Shown piece by piece: positions 1-8,323 of a stretch of 28,503 nt of DNA (the stretch's first letter is position 1; the number at the start of each line of letters is the position of its first letter). Where the stretch lies: positions 1 through 28,503 of IMG/VR virus record IMGVR_UViG_3300032092_004397; one strand, given 5' to 3'. This DNA comes from a virus. Made by a program: the position numbers and the translations under genes. Below the pieces are notes generated by a model. That model had not been told where the DNA came from. It ran no database searches and worked only from the letters and a program-made list of their open reading frames with translations.

Positions 1-165
1 CCAGGTAGAGGCAACTTGGCGGCCGAGCAGGTCCGCCAGTGGGCAGAGAATCATACAGGCAAGATTCTCACGTACTTGTTGGCGAATAGGGCCCTGAGTC
101 AGCAAGTTGCCTTGCGATCTTCATGTGAAAGAGTCACCGGAAGGTCACAGATTTGGGAAGCGTGA
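1..165 (+). CDS. possible 3' end of an upstream gene (partial)
   Basis: Frame 1 is open from the first base for 54 codons and ends at TGA 163-165. It would be the C-terminus of a gene that starts before the window. I do not recognise the residues; the segment contains QVRQWAENHTGKI and YLLANRAL and ends in SQIWEA. An open frame of this length can arise by chance in high-GC DNA, so this is weak. Bases 166-258 then hold nothing I can identify before the minus-strand gene. Confidence 0.25.
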   Translation, partial: PGRGNLAAEQVRQWAENHTGKILTYLLANRALSQQVALRSSCERVTGRSQIWEA

Positions 166-258
166 CGGGCCGTGCCGCCTGAGGTGAAGCCTTGCACGCC
201 GACTGGATCTGCCGATGAAGGCGACCTACCGTTTGCGGGATCATCGGAGGTGCGGTGG

Positions 259-660
259 TCAGGCGCTTTCGCCCTGCGCCGCGGCTGCGGCAAAATACTG
301 CACCCAACCGGTCAGGTAGGGCAGCCCCGCGGGGATGCCCTCAAGACGCTGGGTCTGGACCGAAATGCGCCAGCCCTGCCATTTGGCGATGCTGACCTTG
401 ATGGCGCTTTCGCTGTCGGGGGTTCCGCTTTGCAGGGCCCCTATCACCTCATCGGCGAAGTGGCGTCCCATGCGGCTGTCCAGAAAATCGCGAACCCCTG
501 CGAGGTCTTCTACACTGTTTGCCTTAATCGCGGCGGCGATCAGATTTGAGGCCAGCGCCCAGACTTCTGTGCTCCGCCGCTCGCGGAGGGGGCAGGTGGT
601 CAATGTCCCGAAAAAGCCTGCGTCTTCGTTGCGGCTGGGCAGAATGGGGTGTTCGGTCAT
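259..660 (-). CDS. hypothetical protein, 133 aa
   Basis: This frame is transcribed away from the terminase operon. The start ATG (658-660) is preceded by GGAAA at suitable spacing. The protein has a helical middle (RRSTEVWALASNLIAAAI, then a VRDFLDSRMGRHFADEVIGA stretch) and a C-terminal segment AKWQGWRIS...GIPAGLPYLTGW that looks like a conserved small-protein core. There is no signal peptide or membrane helix. I cannot assign a function. It may be the last gene of a leftward unit or a host gene beside the late region. Overlapping plus-strand frames here look like shadows. Confidence 0.55.
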   Translation of the reverse strand: MTEHPILPSRNEDAGFFGTLTTCPLRERRSTEVWALASNLIAAAIKANSVEDLAGVRDFLDSRMGRHFADEVIGALQSGTPDSESAIKVSIAKWQGWRISVQTQRLEGIPAGLPYLTGWVQYFAAAAAQGESA

Positions 661-780
661 GGCGGTTTCCGGCGGGTGAGTTGCATCGTTTTCTGGGGAT
701 CAGCTTTGCTCTGCTTGGGGTGCATATCCAGTCGTATCGCAGCAATTCCATGGCTTTAATCGGATTGGCGGGGTCATCAA

Positions 781-1371
781 ATGTCGGCAGCAACGCAACC
801 GATCGGCGTCATCGCGCGGCTGCTGGATCTCTCGGAACGGCGGGTCCAGCAGTTGAGCCGCGAGGGGGTAATCCCGAAGGCAGAGCGTGGCCAGTATGAT
901 CTGATCGGGTCGGTGCGGGGCTATGTCCGCTATCTGCGCGATCAGGCGCTGAAAGCGCAGGCAGGGGCGCCAGATTACGGGGCTGAGCGGGCGCGGTTCA
1001 TCCGGGCGCGGGCTGATCTCGCCGAGATGGAGGCCGAAGAAAAGCGTCGTTCCCTGATCGCCGCTGACGAAATCGAAGCCGCTTGGATTGCCGTGCTGGC
1101 GCTCCTCAGAACCCGCCTTTTGGGGCTGCCGGACCGGCTGGCGCCACAGGCTTTTGACCAACCCACCGTCGGAGACATCCGGAACCTGATCCGAACTGCG
1201 ATCCGCGAGGTGCTTGATGATCTCGCAGAACCAGAAATTGACGTCGAAGCTGACATTGGTGGGGTCGCCGATCCTGAAACGGACGGTCGCGAAGGCCTTG
1301 GCGGTCTTGAGGCCGCCACCGGATCTGACAATCAGCGATTGGGCGGATCAGAACCGCAGGCTGAGTTCTGA
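781..1371 (+). CDS. terminase small subunit (Nu1-like)
   Basis: This is the DNA-recognition subunit of the packaging terminase, which brings the ATPase/nuclease subunit to the cos or pac site. The N-terminus (GVIARLLDLSERRVQQLSREGVIPK, residues about 8-33) reads as the winged helix-turn-helix of lambda gpNu1. A charged coiled segment follows (RARADLAEMEAEEKRR, about 75-90), then a helical region and an acidic, low-complexity tail. At 196 aa it is near the 181 aa of gpNu1. The start is preceded by GGCGGGG seven bases upstream. The next gene, the large subunit, begins inside its 3' end, as expected for translationally coupled terminase subunits. The 661-780 gap upstream is divergent and should hold the late-operon promoter or leader, but I see no convincing -35/-10 pair. 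Confidence 0.85.
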   Translation: MSAATQPIGVIARLLDLSERRVQQLSREGVIPKAERGQYDLIGSVRGYVRYLRDQALKAQAGAPDYGAERARFIRARADLAEMEAEEKRRSLIAADEIEAAWIAVLALLRTRLLGLPDRLAPQAFDQPTVGDIRNLIRTAIREVLDDLAEPEIDVEADIGGVADPETDGREGLGGLEAATGSDNQRLGGSEPQAEF

Positions 1372-3181
1372 GGCCAGCGCTGAGCCGGGCCAATGGCGCA
1401 CTGCCCGTGCCGAATACCAGCGCGGGATCATGGAAGCGGTCTCGGACGCAGGCACCGAAACCGTTGTCATTATGTCCAGTTCACAGGTGGGCAAGACGGA
1501 AGTGGTTAACAACTGTGTCGGCTACCACATCGACCAAGATCCGGCACCGATCATGGTGGTGATGCCGACCGAGCGGGATGCGGAAACTTGGTCGAAGGAC
1601 CGCTTCTCGCCGATGGCGCGGGACACGCCCTGTTTGCAGACCAAGATCGCCAACCCGAAGTCTAGGGACGGCAACAACAAGATCCTGCACAAGCGGTTTC
1701 CGGGCGGGCATCTGACCATCGTGGGTGCCAACGCGCCCTCGGGGCTGGCGAGCCGCCCGATCCGGCTGCTCTTGTGCGACGAGGTGGACCGCTATCCCTT
1801 CAGCGCAGGGGCCGAGGGTGACCCGGTCAACCTAGCGAAGAAGCGGACGGTGACGTTCTGGAACCGCAAGATCGTGCTGGTCTCGACGCCGACGAACAAG
1901 GGCGCCAGCCGGATCGAGGCGGCTTTTGAGGAAAGCGACCAGCGCCGGTATTGGGTGCCGTGCCCGGTGTGCGGTGCGGAACAAATCCTGACCTGGGGAC
2001 AGGTGAAGTGGGACAAGGACGAGAACGGCGGCCATCGCCCCGAAACAGCGCGCTACCACTGCGCGGACTGCGATGCGCCCTGGAAGGATGAGACCCGCTG
2101 GGCCGCAATCTCGAAGGGCCGCTGGATCGCAGACGCGCCATTTAACGGGACGGCTGGCTTCCACCTGAACGAGATCTATTCGCCTTGGGTGCGGCTCGAG
2201 GCCATGGCCAAGGCGTTTCTGTCGGCGCGCGCCGGTGGGGACGAGACGATGAAGACCTTCATCAACACCTCTCTCGGCGAAACCTGGATGGAAAGCGGCG
2301 AGGCGCCGGACTGGCAGCGCCTCCAAGGGCTGAAAGAAGATTGGCGCGCGGGCACGGTGCCGGCGGGAGGATTGTTCCTGACTGCGGGCGCTGACGTCCA
2401 GAAGGACCGGATCGAGGTCGATATCTGGGCCTGGGGCAGGGGTCTGCAAAGCTGGCTCATTGATCACATCGTCATCGACGGCGGCCCGGGCGAGCAAGCC
2501 TGTTGGCAGAAGCTTTCTGACCTTCTTGGCCGAACTTGGGCTCACGCGAGCGGCACGACGATGACGATTGCGCGGCTCGCGATCGACACCGGTTATGAAA
2601 CGGCCGCAGTCTACGCCTGGGCGCGGCAGGTGGGCTTTGGACAGGTCGCGCCGGTGAAGGGCGTGGAAGGGTTCAATCGGGCAAGCCCTGTGACAGGGCC
2701 GACGTTTGTGGATGCGACGATCGCGGGCAAACGTCTTCGCCGAGGTGCACGGCTTTGGACCATCGCCACCTCGACGTTCAAGGCCGAGACTTATCGCTTC
2801 CTGCGGCTTGATCCGCCGGAACCCAGCCCGGTTGGTGGAGAGACGTTTCCTCCCGGCTTTCTCCATCTGCCGGGCTGGGTCGATGCCGAATGGTTGAAGC
2901 AGCTGACGGCCGAGCAGCTGGTCACGGTCAAGAACAAGCGCGGCTTTGCCAAGCTTGAGTGGCAAAAGCTGCGGGAACGCAACGAGGCGCTGGACTGTCG
3001 GGTCTATGCCCGCGCGGCTGCCTGGATCCTCGGGGCCGACCGCTGGTCGGACGCGCGGTGGGAGGAATTGGCGGCGCAGTTCGAGGTCACTAGCGCCGGG
3101 CTGAATGCCAAATCGGCTCAGCCGTCGCAGACCCGCATGGCACAGGTTCGCCGCATCGCACGGTCAACTTATATGGGATAA
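1217..3181 (+). CDS. terminase large subunit (GpA family)
   Basis: This is the packaging motor and cos endonuclease. The Walker A motif SSSQVGKT lies near residues 87-94 and the Walker B motif LLLCDEVD follows later. Next comes a zinc-ribbon-like pair of cysteine knuckles (CPVC ... CADC) typical of GpA. The C-terminal nuclease half has acidic motifs in LTAGADVQKDRIEVDIW and LAIDTGYETA. At about 654 aa it matches lambda gpA (641). I chose ATG 1217 because GCGAGG sits six bases upstream; a TTG at 1214 is directly adjacent. This start overlaps the small-subunit gene by 155 nt in another frame. The conserved core begins only at PPPDLTISDWADQ, so a later TTG (for example 1298) cannot be excluded. 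Confidence 0.93.
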   Translation: MISQNQKLTSKLTLVGSPILKRTVAKALAVLRPPPDLTISDWADQNRRLSSEASAEPGQWRTARAEYQRGIMEAVSDAGTETVVIMSSSQVGKTEVVNNCVGYHIDQDPAPIMVVMPTERDAETWSKDRFSPMARDTPCLQTKIANPKSRDGNNKILHKRFPGGHLTIVGANAPSGLASRPIRLLLCDEVDRYPFSAGAEGDPVNLAKKRTVTFWNRKIVLVSTPTNKGASRIEAAFEESDQRRYWVPCPVCGAEQILTWGQVKWDKDENGGHRPETARYHCADCDAPWKDETRWAAISKGRWIADAPFNGTAGFHLNEIYSPWVRLEAMAKAFLSARAGGDETMKTFINTSLGETWMESGEAPDWQRLQGLKEDWRAGTVPAGGLFLTAGADVQKDRIEVDIWAWGRGLQSWLIDHIVIDGGPGEQACWQKLSDLLGRTWAHASGTTMTIARLAIDTGYETAAVYAWARQVGFGQVAPVKGVEGFNRASPVTGPTFVDATIAGKRLRRGARLWTIATSTFKAETYRFLRLDPPEPSPVGGETFPPGFLHLPGWVDAEWLKQLTAEQLVTVKNKRGFAKLEWQKLRERNEALDCRVYARAAAWILGADRWSDARWEELAAQFEVTSAGLNAKSAQPSQTRMAQVRRIARSTYMG

Positions 3182-3191
3182 GCCCACGAGT

Positions 3192-3806
3192 TCAGTGTAG
3201 CCGTTTTGTGCGGCTGCGCTCAAAGGCCTCGAGAGCAGCTTTGCGCTTCTGGGCGATGGTGCGGACATTTTCGATTATGCGCTCTGCGCCGAAATCGACC
3301 GAATTGAAGGGGCCGCCATACCAGCGGACGAGGTCCTTCCTCTGAGGATGGTGAGGTTTTGCCATGGCCTCGATGAAGTCCATGAAGCCGGGCGGGCCGC
3401 CCACATCTTCTGGTGGGGCAGTGCGCTCACCGTCGACAAAGAGAGGATAGTCGGTGCCGGGTGTCCCATCGATGACCTCTTCCACGATGATGCGATGCTG
3501 CCAGTCATCTCCAAAATCGTAGGTATAGCGCAGTTCTGTAATGCCACGATCCATAAGAGTGCCGAGGCGCATGCTCTTTGCTTGGAAAATCTTGCGGCCC
3601 CAGGCTGCGCCGGTGGGATCGGTTTCTCCATAAACAGCTTCGCCCACTTTGAACTGGTAGAGGTGGCAGTTCTCCCAAGGCATGACTGCCTGAATGATCT
3701 CGTGCAGCGCACGGAGGTTTGTTGTCAGACTGACGTCAACCCGCCGCCAGATGCGTGGCGCAATGTGCTCGAGTTCAATCCTGATGCGGGCGATCTTTAG
3801 GGGCAT
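3192..3806 (-). CDS. plasmid pRiA4b ORF-3 family protein
   Basis: The 204-aa protein belongs to the pRiA4b ORF-3-like family, known from plasmids, mobile elements and chromosomes; its function is unestablished. Family features are an N-terminal IELEHIAPRIWRRVDV strand, LRALHEIIQAVMPWENCHLY, the YDFGDDWQHRI motif, and a C-terminal CGGP-like DVGGPPGF segment. Translation starts at ATG 3804-3806, because the conserved N-terminus begins there; the frame extends upstream to 4184 only by antisense overlap with the next two phage genes. It lies on the minus strand between terminase and the gpW-like gene. Its stop is 10 nt from the terminase stop, so it looks like an inserted cargo gene. Confidence 0.85.
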   Translation of the reverse strand: MPLKIARIRIELEHIAPRIWRRVDVSLTTNLRALHEIIQAVMPWENCHLYQFKVGEAVYGETDPTGAAWGRKIFQAKSMRLGTLMDRGITELRYTYDFGDDWQHRIIVEEVIDGTPGTDYPLFVDGERTAPPEDVGGPPGFMDFIEAMAKPHHPQRKDLVRWYGGPFNSVDFGAERIIENVRTIAQKRKAALEAFERSRTKRLH

Positions 3807-3854
3807 GATGCGACCTGGCTGTGGCTTTGGTATGAAACCTAGAAGGTGATGGCG

Positions 3855-4070
3855 ATGGCCACAATCACAGACCTTCGCACCCGCCGAGAAACGCTGGCGG
3901 CACAACGCGCCTCGGGCGTGGCCCGCGTCAGCTATGACGGCAAGACGGTGGACTACCGGTCTTTGGCAGAGATCGACCGGGCCATTGAGGCTTTGGACCG
4001 TGAGATCGCGATGGCCGAAGGGCGTCGGATCGTGAGGCAGGTCCGCGTGACGACTGCCAAGGGGCTCTGA
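3855..4070 (+). CDS. gpW-like head-tail joining protein
   Basis: This small protein of 71 aa sits between terminase and portal, exactly where lambda-type phages encode gpW, which plugs the portal and helps tail attachment. It has a heptad-like C-terminal helix (SLAEIDRAIEALDREIAMAE) and a short strand region (ARVSYDGKTVDYRS), as in the gpW fold. I chose ATG 3855 because AGAAGG ends eight bases upstream; the in-frame GTG 3846 and ATG 3849 are too close to that site. Lambda gpW is 68 aa. Confidence 0.8.
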   Translation: MATITDLRTRRETLAAQRASGVARVSYDGKTVDYRSLAEIDRAIEALDREIAMAEGRRIVRQVRVTTAKGL

Positions 4071-4075
4071 CACAA

Positions 4076-5584
4076 ATGGGGATGTTTGACCTCTTTCGCC
4101 GCCCCAAGCCGGGCGGCACAGAAGCCATGCGCGCGCGGCTTGAAGGCGCGATGGCCAAGCGCCGCTTGCGCGGCTGGAACCCACCGCTCGAGAACATCAA
4201 CGCCCTGGTCGCTTCTGGTGGACCCAAACTGCTGGCGCGATCGCGCGAACTGGTGGTGACCAACGGTTATGCGGCGAACGCCTGCGAGGCCTTTGCGGCC
4301 AACCTTGTTGGGGACGGTATCAAGCCGTCATCGCTCATCACGGATGCGGCGCTGCGCGATCAGGTGCAAAAACTCTGGCTGGCATGGACAGACGAGGCGG
4401 ACGCAGATGGGCTGACCGATTTCTACGGCCTGCAAGCCATGGTCGCACGCGAGATGTTTGTGGCGGGCGAGTGCTTCGTGCGCTTGCGGCCCCGTCGGGC
4501 GGAGGATGAGCTCCTTGTGCCTCTGCAGTTGCAGCTTCTCCAATCCGAGATGCTGCCCTTTGAGAAAACGGAGACGGACCCGAACGGCAACCCCATCCGC
4601 TGTGGGGTTGAGTTCGATCTGATCGGACGGCGGGTGGCTTATCACTTCCGCCGCCGTCACCCGGGCGACAGCACAGACCAGCGGATGGCGGTGCCCGAGA
4701 CGGTGCGCGTGCCGGCTGAGGAGGTGCTGCACATCTACCGCCCCATCGATGCGGGCCAGATCCGAGGGTTGCCGCATGTGGCACCGGCCATGGTACGGCT
4801 CTTCCTCCTAGACCAGTACGATGATGCAGAGCTTGACCGGAAAAAGACCGCGGCGATGTTCGCGGGCTTTATAACGAAGACCGCACCCGAGGACCCGATG
4901 ATGGGGGAGGGGGCAGCTGATCTTGATGGGGCAGCCATTGCGAGCCTCGAGCCCGGAACCATGCAGGTGCTGCTGCCCGGAGAGGATGTGAAGTTCTCAA
5001 GCCCCGCTGATGTTGGTGGTGGCTATGAGGCGTTCCAATACCGCACGCTGCTGGCGGTCTCAGCCTCGCTGGGTCTGCCCTATCACCTCGTCACCGGCGA
5101 TGTCCGGCAGGCGAATTATTCGAGCTTGCGGGCAGAACTCGTCGAGTTCCGCCGCCGCATCGGCCAGTTGCAGCACGGGGTCATGGCCCATCAGTTGTGC
5201 CGCCCAATCTGGCGGCGTTGGTTGGAAACGGCTGTGCTCTCGGGTGCGCTGGACGCAGACCCCGCTGACGCGCGCGCGGTGCAATGGATCCCGCCCCGGT
5301 GGGATTGGGTCGACCCGTTGAAGGATATCCAAGCGCAGGTGCTGGCGATGGAGGCTGGGATCACCTCGCGACGCAAGGTTGTCGAGGGTACCGGCTACGA
5401 TATCGAAGAGGTCGATCGTGAGAACGCCGCGGATGCCAAGCGCGCATCGGATCTGGGGCTGACCTACCGCGCCAGCCCGGGCGAGACGCAGGGTGCACGG
5501 GCCACGCCAATCCAAGAGAAAAGCCCCAATTCTAATGACGGACCGTCCGACTTTAGCCGGGAAAACAACCCCGCAGAGGAGTAA
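4076..5584 (+). CDS. phage portal protein (lambda gpB family)
   Basis: This 502-aa protein would form the dodecameric ring at one capsid vertex through which DNA enters and to which the tail is joined. Length and position match lambda gpB (533 aa). Recognisable portal-type segments are LVVTNGYAANACEAFAAN, MVAREMFVAGECFVRLR, the AEEVLHIYRPIDAGQIRGLP region, and LPYHLVTGDVRQANYSSLRA followed by a long helix. The start overlaps nothing and lies six bases after the gpW-like stop; AAGGGG is about eleven bases upstream. The Pro/Ser/Asn-rich last 30 or so residues are probably disordered. The stop codon is directly followed by the protease gene. Confidence 0.93.
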   Translation: MGMFDLFRRPKPGGTEAMRARLEGAMAKRRLRGWNPPLENINALVASGGPKLLARSRELVVTNGYAANACEAFAANLVGDGIKPSSLITDAALRDQVQKLWLAWTDEADADGLTDFYGLQAMVAREMFVAGECFVRLRPRRAEDELLVPLQLQLLQSEMLPFEKTETDPNGNPIRCGVEFDLIGRRVAYHFRRRHPGDSTDQRMAVPETVRVPAEEVLHIYRPIDAGQIRGLPHVAPAMVRLFLLDQYDDAELDRKKTAAMFAGFITKTAPEDPMMGEGAADLDGAAIASLEPGTMQVLLPGEDVKFSSPADVGGGYEAFQYRTLLAVSASLGLPYHLVTGDVRQANYSSLRAELVEFRRRIGQLQHGVMAHQLCRPIWRRWLETAVLSGALDADPADARAVQWIPPRWDWVDPLKDIQAQVLAMEAGITSRRKVVEGTGYDIEEVDRENAADAKRASDLGLTYRASPGETQGARATPIQEKSPNSNDGPSDFSRENNPAEE

Positions 5585-5588
5585 CCCC

Positions 5589-6569
5589 ATGAAATCCTGG
5601 TACACGATCCGTGCTCGTACCTCGGGCACGGAAGTGCTGATCTATGACGAAATCGGCGCTTACGGCGTCACAGCGAAGGGCTTTCTGGCGGAGTTGGGTG
5701 CACTGCCCGATGATGCGTCCATTGATCTGCGCCTCAACAGCCCCGGCGGCTCGGTCTTTGACGCAGTCGCCATTTACAACGCGTTGAAGCGTCACGCGGG
5801 CGAGATCACGGTCTGGGTCGATGGCATCGCAGCCTCGGCCGCGAGCTACATCGCCATGGCCGGCGACACCGTCGTCATGCCGGAAAACGCCTTCCTGATG
5901 ATCCACGACCCTTCGGGGCTGGTGATGGGGACGGCTGAGGACATGCGAGCGACGGCCGAGGCGCTAGACAAGGTGAAGGGCAGCCTCATTCAGGGCTATG
6001 CCGCGAAATCTGGCAAAGCTGATGAAGAGATTGCCGCCCTGATGGCAGCCGAAACCTGGCTTGATGCCAAAGACGCGCTGGACTTCGGGTTCATCGACCG
6101 CATCGCCGAGCCTGTGAGGCTCGCCGCCACCTTTGATGTGGCGCGGTTCCGCAACGCGCCGCCGGCAGTGATCGATGCGGCAAGTGAACCAGAAGTGCCT
6201 GCCGTCCCTGAGCCCCAGACTGAGGGTGTCGCAGAGGCCAACACCCAAGCTGACCCTGAACGCCCGGCTGCGGAAGCGTCAAACCAGGCCGCAGGCGACG
6301 CCACAATCGCCGACGCCGCAAGCGTCCGCGCCGAGGCCATCGCCCATGCCCGCGCCGTGATCGACCTTTGCCGGCTTGCGGGCCAGCCGCAAATGGCAGG
6401 CCGGTACCTTGAGGAAGATATCGTCCTTGAGGACGTCAGGGCCCGCCTATTGGCCGTGAAGGCCGCTGCAACCCCCGTCATCACCGCCGCCCATGCTCAG
6501 CCTGGGCGTGCGGCAACCACCAACACTTGGGGCGATGTGATCGCCCGCACGTTCAAGACGAAAGGCTAA
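5589..6569 (+). CDS. prohead protease, ClpP-like, with scaffold-like C-terminus
   Basis: This head maturation serine protease of 326 aa has an N-terminal ClpP/crotonase fold. Residues 51-54 (SPGG) form the oxyanion loop, Ser83 in GIAAS is the predicted nucleophile, and His106 in MIHDP is the predicted base. After about residue 195 an Ala/Pro/Glu-rich linker leads to a C-terminal helical part (ARAVIDLCRLAGQPQMAGRY...). This is likely the scaffold portion, equivalent to lambda gpC with its embedded Nu3. The start at 5589 has GAGGAG seven bases upstream; a longer in-frame start (5493) would lie inside the portal gene and is less likely. I did not find a clear internal start for a separate scaffold. 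Confidence 0.92.
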   Translation: MKSWYTIRARTSGTEVLIYDEIGAYGVTAKGFLAELGALPDDASIDLRLNSPGGSVFDAVAIYNALKRHAGEITVWVDGIAASAASYIAMAGDTVVMPENAFLMIHDPSGLVMGTAEDMRATAEALDKVKGSLIQGYAAKSGKADEEIAALMAAETWLDAKDALDFGFIDRIAEPVRLAATFDVARFRNAPPAVIDAASEPEVPAVPEPQTEGVAEANTQADPERPAAEASNQAAGDATIADAASVRAEAIAHARAVIDLCRLAGQPQMAGRYLEEDIVLEDVRARLLAVKAAATPVITAAHAQPGRAATTNTWGDVIARTFKTKG

Positions 6570-6575
6570 TGTCTC

Positions 6576-6947
6576 ATGACCACACTCACGGAAGGCAAAC
6601 ACGCCGGTGGCTTCCTCGTTTGGGAAGTCTTGCGCGATTACACCCGAGAAACCGTCACCCTTGCCTCAGGTGCAGGCAAGATTGAGCCGGGTACGGTGCT
6701 GGGCAAGATCACCACGGGTGGCAAATACACTTGCCTCGCACCGGCCGCGACGAACGGCAGCCAGACGGCGGCCGGCATTCTCTGGGTCGGCGTGGATGCC
6801 AGTGCGGCCGATGTGCCGGGCGTCGTGATCCTGCGCGGCCCTGTGATCGTCAACCGCCACGACCTCGTTTGGCCCGCTGGTGCGACGGAGGCCCAGATCG
6901 CTGCGGCTACGACGGCGCTTGGTGCGCTTGGGATCGTGCTGCGCTGA
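6576..6947 (+). CDS. head decoration protein (gpD-like)
   Basis: This 123-aa protein lies directly between protease and major capsid genes, where lambda-type phages encode the trimeric capsid-stabilising protein gpD (110 aa). The middle shows the expected beta pattern: VTLASGAGKIEPGTVLGKIT, then AAGILWVGVDASAAD, then VVILRGPVIVNRHDLVWP. It would be added to the outside of the expanded capsid. The gene starts six bases after the protease stop. No lysine-rich or immunoglobulin-like extension is present. Confidence 0.88.
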   Translation: MTTLTEGKHAGGFLVWEVLRDYTRETVTLASGAGKIEPGTVLGKITTGGKYTCLAPAATNGSQTAAGILWVGVDASAADVPGVVILRGPVIVNRHDLVWPAGATEAQIAAATTALGALGIVLR

Positions 6948-6992
6948 GGCGGGGCCTTCGCCTCTCGAACATCACATCAAGGAGTTTGGCAT

Positions 6993-8006
6993 ATGGCCAG
7001 CATGGATATTTTTGAAGGCGATGCCTTCTCTGTCATCGAACTGACGCGCGCGTTGGAAAACATTCCCTTCAAGCCCGCGACCTTGTCGGGCTCGGGGCTC
7101 TTCGGCGAGCGGGGCGTGCGCACACGCACGGTCGTCATTGAAAGCCGTGATGGCACGCTTGCTCTGATCCCGTTCTCGGAGCGTGGTGCGTCTTATGACC
7201 AGCAGTCGCCGGAAAGCCGGCAGGTGCGGGCCTTTGTCTGCCGTCAGTTCAAGAAGCAGGATGTGCTTTGGGCGTCCGAGATCCAAGGCATCCGCGAGTT
7301 TGGCATGGAAAGCGTGACCCAGCAGGCTCAGGCCGAGGTTGCGCGCCGGATGCGCCGTCTACGCTCGGACGCTGAGGCCACTTTTGAATACCATTTGCTG
7401 AACGGCATTCAGGGTTTGGTGAAAGATCCGCGCGATGGAGCGGTGGTCGTCAATTTTGCCACGGAGTTTGGCATCACGCCAGCGGCAGAGGTCGACTTTG
7501 ATCTCGACAATACGGCACCGGCATCGGGGGCACTGCGCAAGCGGTGTCAGGCCTTGATCGAAAGCGTGGAAGAAAGCCTGGGTGGGCTGGCCGTTGGTCC
7601 CGTGCAACTGCGCGCGGAATGTGGCTCGGCCTTCTTTGCCGATCTCGTGGCCCATAAGGAAATCCGCGAGACCTATCTCAATACGGCGGCCGCGAATGAG
7701 TTGCGGGGCAGGGTGGTTGATGAGTTCACCTTCGGTGGCATCACCTTCCGCCGTTATGGCGGCAGTGCGACGATCGGCGTGCCGACGGATAAGGCCTTTT
7801 TCTATCCGCAAGGCATCGAGGGCCTTTTTGAAATCTACTTTGCGCCGGCTGACACGTTTGAGACGGTGAACACGCTGGGTCTGCCGCTTTATGCGCGGAT
7901 GATCCCAGACCGTGAGCGGGATGAATGGGTGCGGCTGGAAATCGAGTCGAACCCGCTGCCGATTTGCACCCGGCCACAGGTGCTGCGCAGTGCGAGGCGG
8001 ACGTGA
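6993..8006 (+). CDS. major capsid protein (gpE-like)
   Basis: At 337 aa it closely matches lambda gpE (341 aa) and carries family-typical segments: the N-terminal MDIFEGDAFSVIELTRALEN, then FKPATLSGSGLFGERGVRT, QVRAFVCRQFKKQDVLWAS, and near the C-terminus PLYARMIPDRERDEWVRLEI. It forms the icosahedral shell. AAGGAG lies eight bases before the start, a strong ribosome site as expected for the most abundant protein. The stop TGA overlaps the next start (TGATG, 8004-8008), so the two are translationally coupled. Confidence 0.95.
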   Translation: MASMDIFEGDAFSVIELTRALENIPFKPATLSGSGLFGERGVRTRTVVIESRDGTLALIPFSERGASYDQQSPESRQVRAFVCRQFKKQDVLWASEIQGIREFGMESVTQQAQAEVARRMRRLRSDAEATFEYHLLNGIQGLVKDPRDGAVVVNFATEFGITPAAEVDFDLDNTAPASGALRKRCQALIESVEESLGGLAVGPVQLRAECGSAFFADLVAHKEIRETYLNTAAANELRGRVVDEFTFGGITFRRYGGSATIGVPTDKAFFYPQGIEGLFEIYFAPADTFETVNTLGLPLYARMIPDRERDEWVRLEIESNPLPICTRPQVLRSARRT

Positions 8007-8317
8007 TGACGGCCTTTGCTGAGGCGGTTGGGGTCCTCTTCGGGGACCTCAACCTTGCGGTTGAGATTTGGCATCGCGATGGCGAGGGGCGTTTCACGAG
8101 GGGAAGGGGTGTCCTGCGCCGTCCGGATGAAATCACCGAGTTCGGCGCGGCGCGGCTCTTGTCTCAGACCACCCGGATTGATGTTCGGGTGGCGGATATT
8201 CCTGATCCCCGCCCGCAGGAGCAGATCCTGATCGGGGAAGAGACGTTCTTGATCCAGGGGGAGCCGCGGCGAGACCGCGAGCGGCTGATCTGGACTCTTG
8301 ATCTCTGCCCTGCGTGA
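8006..8317 (+). CDS. head-tail attachment protein (gpFII-like)
   Basis: This 103-aa protein follows the capsid gene with a one-base overlap. It is in the position of lambda gpFII, which caps the filled head and receives the tail. The C-terminal half (RIDVRVADIPDPRPQEQILIGEETFLIQGEPRRDRERLIWTLDL) reads as the small beta-barrel usual in head completion proteins of this type. The ATG at 8006 is preferred over the longer in-frame GTG at 7925, because the latter would lie inside the capsid gene and GAGGCGG precedes 8006. Confidence 0.72.
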   Translation: MTAFAEAVGVLFGDLNLAVEIWHRDGEGRFTRGRGVLRRPDEITEFGAARLLSQTTRIDVRVADIPDPRPQEQILIGEETFLIQGEPRRDRERLIWTLDLCPA

Positions 8318-8323
8318 CCCAGG

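Noticed and set aside
1832-2965. Long open frame on the minus strand inside the terminase gene
   Set aside because: It is fully antisense to a well-recognised gene; the encoded residues are Arg/Pro/Ala-rich without any family signal, as expected for GC-rich shadow frames.
3807-4184. N-terminal extension of the pRiA4b ORF-3-like protein
   Set aside because: The conserved protein starts at 3806; the extension is antisense to the gpW-like and portal genes.
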